DNA of 47,079 nt from Betaproteobacteria bacterium (lineage in GTDB: Bacteria > Pseudomonadota > Gammaproteobacteria > Burkholderiales > Usitatibacteraceae), in NCBI GenBank assembly GCA_025362135.1, contig JANYHZ010000250.1:1-47079 (forward strand), read 5' to 3'. Shown here piece after piece: positions 36,161-46,994 of this stretch. A program made the position numbers and the translations under genes. The notes under the pieces are model-generated. The model was given only the letters and a program-made list of their open reading frames with translations. It did no database searches and was not told the origin of the DNA. Each line of letters begins with the position of its first letter. Position 1 is the first letter of the stretch.

Positions 36161-38323
36161 TCACACTTTAAACGGAAGTTCCCGCAATCGCTTGCCGGTC
36201 AACGCGAAAAGTGCGTTGGACACGGCGGGTGCTATCGGTGGTGTGCCGGGCTCGCCGACACCGCTAGGCGGCGCACCGCTTGCAACGATATGCACTTCGA
36301 TTTTGGGCATATCTGCAATACGCAGCACGGGATAATCGTGGAAATTACTCTGTTCGACCACACCATCTTTAAGCGTCACCTGGCCATAGAGCGCTGCGGA
36401 CAAACCAAACGCGATCGCACTCTCGACCTGCGCCGAAATCGTTAGCGGGTTCACCGCCAACCCGCAGTCGATCGCGGCGACAACACGGCGAACTTTGATC
36501 TTGCCATTTTCGAGCGACACTTCGGCCACTTGCGCACATATCGTCCCGAAACTTTCATGCACCGCGACCCCGCGCGCAACGCCAAGCGGCAACGCCGAAC
36601 CCCAGCCCGATTTCTCCGCCGCCATTGTCAGCACGTTTGCGATACGCGGATGCTTGCCGAGGTGATCGCGGCGAAATGCCACAGGATCCTTGCCGGCCGC
36701 TTTGGCCAGATCATCCATCATGGTTTCCATCACGAACGCCGTGTGCGTGTGTCCCACTGAGCGCCACCAGAGCACCGGTACACCGGTCTGCGTGGTGTGC
36801 AAGCTGGTCTGCATATTGGGAATGTCGTATGGGGTATCGGTCACACCTTCCACACTCGTCGCGTCGATACCGCCCTTGACCATCATGGGCTCAAACGCGG
36901 TGCCCGAGATAATCGATTGTCCGACTATCGTGTGATCCCAGCCGACGATTTTGCCGGCACCGTCCACGCCCGCATTGACGCGATGCACGTACATTGGCCG
37001 ATAGTAGCCCCCCTTGATGTCATCCTCGCGCGTCCACACCGTCTTGACCGGCACTTTGGCTGCCTTCGCAATTTCCACCGCCTCAATGACGTAATCCGAT
37101 GTCGGATTCGCGCGGCGACCGAAACCACCGCCGGCAATCATCGTGTTCAATTTAACCTGCTCTGGCTTCAACCCCACGATCTTCGCCGCCGCACCCTGAT
37201 CAACGGTTTGAAATTGGGAGCCGACCCAGATTTCGCAACTGTCCGGCTTGACGCTGACGGTGCAATTCAATGGCTCCATTGGCGCGTGCGCGAGAAACGG
37301 GACCTCAAACTCAGCCGTCACGGTTTTCGCCGCAGCTTTCAGCGCATCGACATTGCCGGGCTTGGCGACCACGCCGGGTTTCTGCGCGAGTTCACGGTAG
37401 GATTTCTTAAGGTCAGCCGTGTTTGCCTTAGAGCCTGGTTCCAAATCCCACTCCACCACCAACAAATCGCGTCCGGTCTTGGCTGCCCAGAAACTCTTTG
37501 CGACCACCGCGACGCCGTTGGCTGTCTGTATCACGTGGGTCACGCCCGGCAGTCCGTTGACTTTGCTCGCGTCAAAGCGCTTTACGCGCGCGCCGAATAT
37601 CGGCGGATGCAGCACGACCGCCGTATGCAGGTTCGGCACCAATTTATCGGTGACATCGAGGCCAAATTTTGCGCTGCCATCAATTTTAGCGGGCGCGTCA
37701 ATTCGCCGCGTCGGTTTGCCGATGATTTTGAAATCCTTGGCATCTTTGAGCTTGATGCTGGTCGGCACCGGGAGTGCATTGGCCGCATCAGCGAGTGTGC
37801 CGTAGCCCTCCTTTTGACCCGTCGGCCCGATCACAACACCATTTTCGGTGCGGCACCTGGCGGCATCCACTTTCCATTTGCTCGCCGCTGCCGACACCAG
37901 CATCGTGCGAGCCGCCGCACCCACCGTGCGCATCTGCGTCCATGAATTCGCCACGGAAGAAGAGCCACCGGTCATCTGCATGCCAAACATGGTGTGGGCA
38001 AATTGCGGCGCGGCGGGTGCCAATTCAGCACGCACCTTGGACCAATCACAGTCGAGCTCTTCGGCGACCAGCATCGGCAGCGAGGTCATCACACCCTGAC
38101 CAAACTCGAGATGCTTTACTTGTACCGTCACCGAGCCGTCGCGGGCGATGCGCAAAAATGCGTTCGGGGTCGTGTTTGGCGCAGGCGCGGCTTGCGCCGC
38201 CGCCATCTTGTTGCCACCGGGCAACGTGAAGCCAATCACCAATCCGCCCGTTGCGGCTGCCGTCGCTTTAAGAAATTGGCGGCGCTTCATTGGGACGGGC
38301 GTCGTTTGAAAGAGTTGTTTCAT
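36161..38323 (-). CDS. Molybdopterin-binding hydroxylase large subunit (isoquinoline 1-oxidoreductase beta-like)
   Basis: Xanthine-oxidase-family catalytic subunit of 720 aa. Homologues oxidise aldehydes or N-heterocycles in the periplasm. The twin-arginine signal [16 protein letters not shown] predicts Tat export. Cofactor-binding segments include [39 protein letters not shown] and the C-terminal [19 protein letters not shown], whose Glu is the catalytic base. The start ATG 38323 follows AAGGG by 7 nt, though a shorter start at Met12 fits the Tat motif better. It follows the 2Fe-2S subunit by 9 nt. No FAD subunit is present, as in IorAB-type two-subunit enzymes that use a cytochrome. Confidence 0.93.
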   Translation of the reverse strand: MKQLFQTTPVPMKRRQFLKATAAATGGLVIGFTLPGGNKMAAAQAAPAPNTTPNAFLRIARDGSVTVQVKHLEFGQGVMTSLPMLVAEELDCDWSKVRAELAPAAPQFAHTMFGMQMTGGSSSVANSWTQMRTVGAAARTMLVSAAASKWKVDAARCRTENGVVIGPTGQKEGYGTLADAANALPVPTSIKLKDAKDFKIIGKPTRRIDAPAKIDGSAKFGLDVTDKLVPNLHTAVVLHPPIFGARVKRFDASKVNGLPGVTHVIQTANGVAVVAKSFWAAKTGRDLLVVEWDLEPGSKANTADLKKSYRELAQKPGVVAKPGNVDALKAAAKTVTAEFEVPFLAHAPMEPLNCTVSVKPDSCEIWVGSQFQTVDQGAAAKIVGLKPEQVKLNTMIAGGGFGRRANPTSDYVIEAVEIAKAAKVPVKTVWTREDDIKGGYYRPMYVHRVNAGVDGAGKIVGWDHTIVGQSIISGTAFEPMMVKGGIDATSVEGVTDTPYDIPNMQTSLHTTQTGVPVLWWRSVGHTHTAFVMETMMDDLAKAAGKDPVAFRRDHLGKHPRIANVLTMAAEKSGWGSALPLGVARGVAVHESFGTICAQVAEVSLENGKIKVRRVVAAIDCGLAVNPLTISAQVESAIAFGLSAALYGQVTLKDGVVEQSNFHDYPVLRIADMPKIEVHIVASGAPPSGVGEPGTPPIAPAVSNALFALTGKRLRELPFKV

Positions 38324-38332
38324 GTCTATCCC

Positions 38333-38839
38333 TTATGCTTTCGCTTTGGCCGCTGACGATTTCGATGGTGCAGCAGGTTTGGCTGTCGCACCGCTTGCAG
38401 CAACTTTGATTGCCGAACGAACGCGGTTATACGTTCCGCACCGGCAAATATTGCCGGCCATCGCGTCGTCGATCTGTGTATCCGTCGGATTCTTGATTTT
38501 CGCGAGCAGCGCCGTTGCCGACATGATCTGGCCCGACTGGCAATAGCCGCATTGCACCACGTCCTCCGAAAGCCATGCAGCCTGCACTTGTTTGCCAATG
38601 GGTGTAGACCCAATCGATTCGATTGTGGTGACGCGCTTTCCTGCAATGGCAGACAACGGTGTTGAACAGGCCCGCGCCGGTTCGCCATTGATGTGCACGG
38701 TACACGCGCCGCAGAGCGCCATGCCGCAGCCATACTTCGTACCGGTCATCTGCAGGTTGTCACGCAGAAACCATAACAGGGGCGTATCGGCGGCAACGTC
38801 GGTTTCGAGGCGTTCACCGTTAACAGTAAAGCGGATCAT
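38333..38839 (-). CDS. 2Fe-2S subunit of molybdenum hydroxylase (isoquinoline 1-oxidoreductase alpha-like)
   Basis: Electron-transfer subunit of 168 aa with two [2Fe-2S] clusters. The plant-ferredoxin-type site is [24 protein letters not shown]. The second, all-helical site is [12 protein letters not shown]...[17 protein letters not shown] Lys/Ala-rich tail ([18 protein letters not shown]) extends past the usual end. It opens the minus-strand operon iorA-iorB-hydrolase-xdhC-mocA and is divergent from arsR, 193 nt away. Confidence 0.95.
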   Translation of the reverse strand: MIRFTVNGERLETDVAADTPLLWFLRDNLQMTGTKYGCGMALCGACTVHINGEPARACSTPLSAIAGKRVTTIESIGSTPIGKQVQAAWLSEDVVQCGYCQSGQIMSATALLAKIKNPTDTQIDDAMAGNICRCGTYNRVRSAIKVAASGATAKPAAPSKSSAAKAKA

Positions 38840-38996
38840 GTTTTTTCCTGGGGGATATGAAGATTGATTGATCGCGACGATTGCAAAGCGTCGTCACAAG
38901 TGAAGCGACTAAGAAAATTTTACGCTGAAAACGTTCCATTCTGACCGCGAAAACACCAGGGCCGTTAACGGAAAGTACAAAAGGTGCCAAAAAGGC

Positions 38997-39040
38997 TTGA
39001 CCGATAAGTGTTATTTCCATAATATTGGAACTATGGAAAT
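38997..39040 (+). promoter_or_regulatory. arsR promoter and dyad operator
   Basis: A -35 TTGACC (38997-39002), a 17-nt spacer and a -10 TAATAT (39020-39025) lie directly upstream of the arsR ATG (39033). A perfect inverted repeat ATTTCCAT (39013-39020) and ATGGAAAT (39033-39040), with 12 nt between, spans the -10 box and start codon. A nested TTCCA-N6-TGGAA shares its left arm. ArsR proteins repress their own operon from such sites, so this is the likely operator. Confidence 0.7.
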
Positions 39041-39434
39041 TAAAAAAACAATTCAGGCGCTCGCTGCGCTGGCGCAGGAAACGCGGCTGGCAATCTTTCG
39101 CCTACTTGTCGTCGCGGGGCCGAAAGGCATGGCGGTTGGCAAAATTGCTGAACAACTCGGTCTTGCCAACGCAACTCTCTCTTTCCATCTGAAGGAACTC
39201 ACCAACGCTGGCCTCACCAGGGCGACGCCAAATGGCCGTTCGATCATTTACGCCGCAGATTTCACGACGATGAACAGTCTGATCGCATACCTCACCGAAA
39301 ACTGCTGCGCCGGCGCGGGCTGCGCACCAACTGGCGAGGCAGGAGTGGCCTGCCAGACATCGCCGCTAACTTTACAAACCTTAACAGTCGCACAGAAGAA
39401 GACCCCCTCAACTTCTAAACGGAGCAAATCATGA
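39033..39434 (+). CDS. arsR: ArsR-family arsenite-responsive repressor
   Basis: Winged-helix metalloregulator of 133 aa that leaves DNA on binding As(III). The wHTH is IKKTIQALAALAQETRLAIFRLL...VGKIAEQLGLANATLSFHLKELTNAGL. Near the C-terminus YLTENCCAGAGC places Cys91, Cys92 and Cys97 together, the type of site found in atypical ArsR proteins such as that of Acidithiobacillus, rather than the CVC motif in helix alpha3. The start is ATG 39033. A TTG in frame at 38997 overlaps the -35 box and is rejected. The ATG is 7 nt from the -10 box, so the message may be leaderless. It overlaps arsI by 4 nt. Confidence 0.93.
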   Translation: MEIKKTIQALAALAQETRLAIFRLLVVAGPKGMAVGKIAEQLGLANATLSFHLKELTNAGLTRATPNGRSIIYAADFTTMNSLIAYLTENCCAGAGCAPTGEAGVACQTSPLTLQTLTVAQKKTPSTSKRSKS

Positions 39435-39940
39435 AACGCTTTCACGTACACGTCGCCGTGAGCGACCTTGAACAAAGCACCCGCTTTTATTCGGCCATGT
39501 TCGGTATGCCACCCACCGTGCAAAAAACGGACTACGCGAAATGGATGATCGACGAGCCGCGCGTCAATTTCGCCATCTCCGCGCGCGCAGGCAGTTTTGG
39601 CGTTAACCATCTGGGCTTTCAGGCTGAGTCAGCCGAGGAACTCGAAGAAATTCACACACGCTTGCAGTCGGCGGATATGTCGATGACCGCTGAAAAAGGT
39701 GCCAACTGCTGCTATGCGAAGTCGGACAAATATTGGGTACAGGACCCCACAGGCATCGCGTGGGAGAGCTTTCGCTCGCTGGACACGATTCCGTTTTATG
39801 GCGATGAGAGCCACAAAGTTGAGGGACGTGCAGAAGTAGCGACTGCCCTCGCTTGTAGTACTGCTTGCTGCCCTGCCGTCGAATCAAAAGTTGCTGCGGT
39901 GGCCGTAAACGCAAATGCAAAGGCATGCTGCAATGGCTGA
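39431..39940 (+). CDS. arsI: ArsI-type C-As lyase (VOC family), with Cys-rich tail
   Basis: Vicinal-oxygen-chelate dioxygenase of 169 aa in the ArsI/CadI family. ArsI cleaves the carbon-arsenic bond of trivalent organoarsenicals such as methylarsenite. Metal ligand candidates are His5 or His7 (FHVHVAV), His60 (VNHLGF) and Glu112 (AWESF). The vicinal Cys93-Cys94 (ANCCYAK) that bind the arsenical are present. Beyond residue 130 it has an extra tail with five more cysteines (ACSTACCP and KACCNG). It sits between arsR and arsC and overlaps both. Its product As(III) would leave through the Acr3 pump. Confidence 0.9.
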   Translation: MKRFHVHVAVSDLEQSTRFYSAMFGMPPTVQKTDYAKWMIDEPRVNFAISARAGSFGVNHLGFQAESAEELEEIHTRLQSADMSMTAEKGANCCYAKSDKYWVQDPTGIAWESFRSLDTIPFYGDESHKVEGRAEVATALACSTACCPAVESKVAAVAVNANAKACCNG

Positions 39941-40427
39941 TCGCGAGTTCAACGTGCTGTTTTTATGCACGCACAATTCTGCGCGTTCGATCATGGCCGA
40001 AGCGCTCCTGAACACGATCGGTCGCGCACGTTTTCAGGCGTTCAGCGCGGGTAGCGCGCCTTCCGGTCGTGTGAATCCGTTCGCAATCGAGATAGCCAAA
40101 ACGCTCGGTTACCTCACCGAGAACATCCGCAGCAAATCGTGGGACGAGTTCGCCAAACCCGGCGCACCACACATGGACATCATCATCACTGTTTGCGATA
40201 ACGCGGCTGGCGAAGTGTGCCCATTCTGGCCCGGTCACCCTGCGACGGCACACTGGGGTTTCCCGGACCCGGCAGGCGTTGAAGGTAGCGATGACGAAAA
40301 ACGCAGGGCGTTCAACCAGGTATTTCAGGCCATCCGTCGACGCATCGATTTACTGGCCAGTCTGCCTCTGGAGAAGCTTGAACACCTGGCGCTGGCGGAT
40401 GAATTGAAACACATCCACACCCAATGA
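39933..40427 (+). CDS. arsC: Arsenate reductase, low-molecular-weight phosphatase type
   Basis: Reduces As(V) to As(III) for export, 164 aa. The P-loop LFLCTHNSARSIMAEALLN has the catalytic CX5R (Cys12-Arg18). The redox partner cysteines lie in TVCDNAAGEVCPFWPG, and HWGFPDPAG supplies the catalytic Asp. The ATG at 39933 overlaps the arsI stop by 8 nt. An in-frame ATG six codons earlier is less likely. The stop overlaps the acr3 ATG (ATGA). Confidence 0.95.
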   Translation: MADREFNVLFLCTHNSARSIMAEALLNTIGRARFQAFSAGSAPSGRVNPFAIEIAKTLGYLTENIRSKSWDEFAKPGAPHMDIIITVCDNAAGEVCPFWPGHPATAHWGFPDPAGVEGSDDEKRRAFNQVFQAIRRRIDLLASLPLEKLEHLALADELKHIHTQ

Positions 40428-41498
40428 ATGAGGCCGAAACGCCAGGTTGCGGAATTACGGCCCCCGCCCCGCTGAATTTTTTCGAGCGCTATCTCACTGC
40501 GTGGGTGGCGTTGTGCATCGTCGTCGGTATCTGGCTGGGGCAGACAATGCCAGCAGTTTTCCGGGCGATTGGTGCACTGGAATTCGCCAACGTCAACTTG
40601 CCGGTCGGCATTCTCATCTGGATCATGATTATCCCGATGCTGATCCGCATTGACTTTGGCGCGCTCGGTCAGGTCCGCGAGCACCTGCGCGGTATCTGCG
40701 TGACGCTGGTGGTGAACTGGCTGGTTAAACCGTTCTCCATGGCATTTCTGGCGTGGCTGTTTATCCGTCACCTGTTCGCGCCACTTCTACCAGTGGAGCA
40801 AATCGACAGCTACGTTGCCGGGTTGATTTTGCTTGCCGCCGCACCGTGCACCGCGATGGTTTTCGTCTGGAGCAGACTCACCAACGGCGACCCGTATTTC
40901 ACGCTGTCACAGGTCGCGCTAAACGATCTGATCATGGTGTTTGCATTCGCGCCGCTGGTCGCCTTGCTGCTGGGCGTGTCGAGTATCACGGTACCGTGGG
41001 CGACGCTGCTGACATCGGTCGGACTTTACATCGTGATTCCGGTGCTGCTGGCACAATACCTGAGAAGTTTGCTTCTGGCACGCGGCGAGGCCGCTTTTGA
41101 GCGCGCGATGCTGCGTATCCAGCCGTGGTCGATTGGCGCGTTGCTGGCTACACTGGTATTGCTGTTTGCGTTTCAGGGCAACGCAATTCTGCGTCAGCCG
41201 CTGGTGATCGCCCTGCTCGCAGTACCTATTCTGATTCAGGTCATCTTCAATTCCGCACTGGCCTACTGGCTCAATCGCCGCCTGGGCGAAAAACACGCCG
41301 TGGCCTGCCCCTCTGCACTGTTCGGCGCGTCCAATTTCTTCGAGCTCGCCGTCCGCCGCAGCCATCAGTTTGTTCGGTTTCGAATCCGGCGCTGCCCTCG
41401 CGACCGTGGTCGGTGTACTGATCGAAGTGCCGATCATGTTGCTGGTGGTGAAATTCGTCAATGCATCCAAGCCGTGGTACGAAGCAGGTGCGCGTTAG
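40424..41498 (+). pseudogene. acr3: Arsenite efflux permease Acr3, frame broken by one base
   Basis: Ten-helix As(III) permease of the BART superfamily. The frame from ATG 40424 gives normal Acr3 sequence through LLAAAPCTAMVFVWSRLTNGDP, with the conserved Cys in TM4, to [10 protein letters not shown]. It then changes to unrelated basic sequence that would end at 41554. Removing one C in GTCCGCC near 41351-41355 restores the expected end ([23 protein letters not shown], then WYEAGAR) and a TAG at 41496-41498. The repaired product is 357 aa, the family's normal length. This is either a real recent frameshift or a sequencing error, since all other codons look sound. Confidence 0.88.
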
Positions 41499-41819
41499 CG
41501 AGAAACGGCGAGATGCACCAGGATTCAGATTGGCGGTACACTGCGGCGGCTTGAAGTAATACGCCGATATCCGCGACGACACAGCCTGTTCGCGAAACGG
41601 CATCACCGTCTCGACTGCAGGCACCATTTTCCACGGCCAAGCGGCGCCGATGGCTGACGTTGCCGAAACCACTCGACAACAATAACGTGTTGATGTGCGC
41701 TAGCGCACTGACGCATGGCCATAACTGACGCATGCTTGTAGGCATATAGGTGTTTGACATGCAAACTTCGGTCTGCCTGCCACTAGCGTGCTTTTCCCAA
41801 CCAAATCGCGCAAAGATTC
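41499..41819. other. Gap after acr3 with palindrome and tandem repeat
   Basis: No confident gene is seen. A frame around 41545-41680 (NGITVSTAGTIFHGQAAPMADVAE) looks more protein-like than its neighbours but has no start and no recognised family, so it may be a gene remnant. At 41695-41708 lies the perfect palindrome GTGCGCTAGCGCAC, followed by two copies of ACTGACGCATG. Confidence 0.4.
41695..41734. repeat. Palindrome plus two 11-bp direct repeats
   Basis: GTGCGCTAGCGCAC at 41695-41708 is a perfect 14-bp palindrome. ACTGACGCATG occurs at 41707-41717 and again at 41724-41734, a 17-bp period. The group lies about 90-125 nt upstream of the AsmA gene and may be a regulator-binding region. Confidence 0.45.
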
Positions 41820-43253
41820 ATGGGTCGTATCCCAAAAACATTGAAGCTTTTCCTCCTCATTTCCGCCGGAGTGCTGTGCTTGTTGTTGCTCACAGCCTTG
41901 GCAACGTGGATCTTCGTGGATGCCGACGCCTACAAGCCCCGTGTGGAATCGGCGCTGTCCGACGCGTTCGCAATGAACGTAACAGTCGAAGGAAGAATGG
42001 GTGTCAGCTTTGCTCCCCGGCTTAAGCTCACGCTGCCCAATGTGCGTGTCATCAACCAGGGGACAGAGCTTGCCTTCGTCAAAGACGCTGACATCGCAAT
42101 CGAATTGCTGCCGCTGTTGCGGCGCGAAATCCGCTACGACAATGTCACATTGGACGGTGCCCGCGTCTCGATCATCCGTGACCGCGACGGTCGCTACAAC
42201 TATCAGCGACCGCCGGGTGCGAGTCAGGCATTTCGTGCGCTGCATCTGCCCAAGGTGACGTTCGCCGACTTGATTGTTATGTATTCCGACAAACAGTCCG
42301 GGGGTGGTTTCGAGTCCAGCAGTTGCAACGGGGAGCTGGCCGATATGCGCCATCCTGGAGGCGCACCGTTGCTCAGGCGATTATCCTTGCAGGGAGAGTT
42401 TGCCTGTGCCGACGTACGCGGAAAAAACAACGTCATCACCGATCTTAAATTCTCGGTGAAGGCCACCGACGGCGTATTCGATTTCATGCCGGTCACCATG
42501 CGGGCGCTCGGCGGATCGGGTTCCGGCACGATGCATATGGACCGGTCTGCTGAAATTCCCGTTTATAAACTCAGTTACACGTTAAAAAAATTCCATATCG
42601 AGGACTTTTTCAAGGTGCAACCGTCGGGCAAGTCCGTCAGCGGGTTGATGGATTTTTCAACGACGCTTTCTGCGCAGGGACTCACCCGCCTTGCGATGCG
42701 TCAGAGCGCCCACGGCGAGATGTCCCTGTCTGGAGCCAACCTTGTGCTTAAAGGTGTGGACCTCGACGCGCAACTCGTTAAATTCGAGTCGAGTCAGAAC
42801 CTGAATCTGATCGATGTGAGCGCCCTGCTCTTCGCGGGCCCGGTGGGATTGGTGGTGACCAAGGGTTACGATTTTTCCGGCATTGGCGTGAAAACCAGCA
42901 TCGACACACAGATTCGCACGATCGTCTCCCGGTGGAAGGTCGAGAAAGGTGTGGCCCAAGCCACCGATGTTGCGCTGGCAACAACTGCCAACCGTCTCGC
43001 TCTCCATGGCGGTCTTGATTTTGTTGCCAATGAATATCGGGATGTCACCGTGGCGCTGCTCGATGCCGACGGTTGCGCCAAGGCGCATCAAAAAATCAGC
43101 GGCGCGTTCAGCAAGCCGGTCATCGATCAGACAGGGATCATATTGCCCGTCGGGCCGATACTGAAATTATTCGAGAAGGCCAAGACGTTGATCGCCGGCC
43201 CGGCGGCCAGGTGCGAGGTGTTTTATAGCGGATCAGTGGTGGCCGCGAAGTAG
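41820..43253 (+). CDS. AsmA family protein
   Basis: Inner-membrane-anchored periplasmic protein of 477 aa. The AsmA-like family is now linked to phospholipid transport and outer-membrane homeostasis. The N-terminal helix LFLLISAGVLCLLLLTALATWIFV leads into the conserved DADAYKPRVESALSDAFAMNVTVEGRMGVSFAPRLKLTLPNVRV. The C-terminal AsmA region includes SGLMDFSTTLSAQGLTRLAMRQSAHGEMSLSGANLVLKGVDLDAQL. It is at the short end for this family. Transcribed alone, and convergent with the PH-domain gene. Confidence 0.9.
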   Translation: MGRIPKTLKLFLLISAGVLCLLLLTALATWIFVDADAYKPRVESALSDAFAMNVTVEGRMGVSFAPRLKLTLPNVRVINQGTELAFVKDADIAIELLPLLRREIRYDNVTLDGARVSIIRDRDGRYNYQRPPGASQAFRALHLPKVTFADLIVMYSDKQSGGGFESSSCNGELADMRHPGGAPLLRRLSLQGEFACADVRGKNNVITDLKFSVKATDGVFDFMPVTMRALGGSGSGTMHMDRSAEIPVYKLSYTLKKFHIEDFFKVQPSGKSVSGLMDFSTTLSAQGLTRLAMRQSAHGEMSLSGANLVLKGVDLDAQLVKFESSQNLNLIDVSALLFAGPVGLVVTKGYDFSGIGVKTSIDTQIRTIVSRWKVEKGVAQATDVALATTANRLALHGGLDFVANEYRDVTVALLDADGCAKAHQKISGAFSKPVIDQTGIILPVGPILKLFEKAKTLIAGPAARCEVFYSGSVVAAK

Positions 43254-43359
43254 CGAAACGTTCGGTTAAGCGCTGTTTGATCGCCCCAGGGTGTGCTTAT
43301 GTCCCCAATGGCGGTAGCGCTTGGGTTTCTCACGCGTATGCGACGAATTCGCCCGCTGG

Positions 43360-43878
43360 CTATGCCTGCACAAACGTCGTGACCCGCCTTCTGGTGCGTT
43401 CGCGCAACGAACACTCGCGCAAGGAGTCCGCAAGTTTTTCAAGGTTGGGAATGCCGTACAGGATGACCGTCGCAAAGCTTGCGTCTGACGAGCGAAGATG
43501 CAGCAGGCAATGGCCGACCAGGCGCATGCCCAGGGGCTTATGCAAATCGAAATGGTCGATGCGGAATAGCTCGAGGCTGTCTTTGGTTTTGGAGAGAATG
43601 CCGCGTTCGATGCGCACGCGCTGCGATGTAATCTCGTAACTGGTGTCGAGGCTTTTCAGCCAGAAATAAATCAAGCCAAACCCGAGTGTGAGTACGACGA
43701 TGATCCATTGCCAAGCGCTATAAATCACAGCGGGGCGTCCGGTGAAAAGTGGGGTCTCCATTTCTGCCTCGCGCGAGGCCGCGAACGTCGCCAGATCGGT
43801 ATTACAGAAGCGGCACTTGATGGCGACCGCCTTGATGGTCTCGCCGCAGACGGGGCAGGCTTTGGTGTCGTCACTCAT
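43360..43878 (-). CDS. Zinc-ribbon and PH-domain membrane protein
   Basis: Protein of 172 aa with an N-terminal zinc ribbon (CPVCGETIKAVAIKCRFC) and one or two hydrophobic segments (AWQWIIVVLTLGFGLIYFWL). A bacterial PH domain (bPH_2/DUF304 type) follows: SYEITSQRVRIERGILSKTKDSLELFRIDHFDL and SFATVILYGIPNLEKLADSLREC. Bacterial PH-domain proteins are membrane-associated and mostly of unknown function. It stands alone between two plus-strand genes. Confidence 0.82.
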   Translation of the reverse strand: MSDDTKACPVCGETIKAVAIKCRFCNTDLATFAASREAEMETPLFTGRPAVIYSAWQWIIVVLTLGFGLIYFWLKSLDTSYEITSQRVRIERGILSKTKDSLELFRIDHFDLHKPLGMRLVGHCLLHLRSSDASFATVILYGIPNLEKLADSLRECSLRERTRRRVTTFVQA

Positions 43879-44264
43879 TTGTCATCCTTTTGTGAAACGC
43901 TATATCGGCCAGCACAACAACGCGAATTCTTCGGCAAACGATACCGCGAATACGGTGGAGTGCCCAGCATACGATAAAAACGCGTCGGCAAATGAAATGC
44001 TGAATTGCGTAACTTTTCATGTCTTTTCTCTGCACGGTTAGGCGACTCTGCGTCCCACAAATTTGAGACTCGTATACCGCCTGCGGGATCGAATTCCGAC
44101 GCTTAGAAAGCGGGTCCTTTTTATCCATTCGGGTGGCCGCTCCAGCAAGGCATGCGAGGAAGCAATTTTGGTAACAATGCGGCAGACAACTTCATGGCCA
44201 TGACATGCAGTCCTTTCCGCTATGATGGAAACCTGCGCTCCGTAAATCCAAACCAAGGAATTAC
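43879..44264. other. Divergent gap before the diguanylate cyclase gene
   Basis: No gene is supported in this stretch. A TATGAT at 44221-44226 could be the -10 for the cyclase gene, but no good -35 is at the right distance. The remaining short frames have no family resemblance. Confidence 0.35.
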
Positions 44265-46808
<2,544 letters not shown>

Positions 46809-46994
46809 GCTCCGCAAGGTAGCTTCCCGGCACATCGTCACGAAGACCGCCATTCGGCGCGCCTTCTGGCTGCAAATCGCCCGCAGAGGCACGCCAGTGC
46901 TGAAGCTTGAAGAATTCCGCGTCGGCGGAGGCAGCCTCCACACCGGGGTCAGGTCTAGCTATATAGCATCTTTCATGCTACTCTGTCCCGCATC
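46809..46994 (+). other. Gap with a RAYT-type upstream hairpin
   Basis: No gene is supported. The right part carries GGGGTCAGGTCTAGC, a sequence often found ahead of RAYT/Y1 transposase genes. It is followed by the hairpin TAGCAT-CTTTC-ATGCTA at 46964-46980. Confidence 0.5.

Noticed and set aside
36797-37945. Plus-strand frame of 382 aa
   Set aside because: It is antisense to the molybdopterin-binding hydroxylase subunit.
38997-39032. TTG start of arsR 12 codons upstream
   Set aside because: It coincides with the -35 box of the promoter, so it would not be in the transcript.
41355-41554. Basic C-terminal tail of the acr3 frame
   Set aside because: It is the out-of-frame product after the single-base insertion. 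The true Acr3 end is in the next frame.
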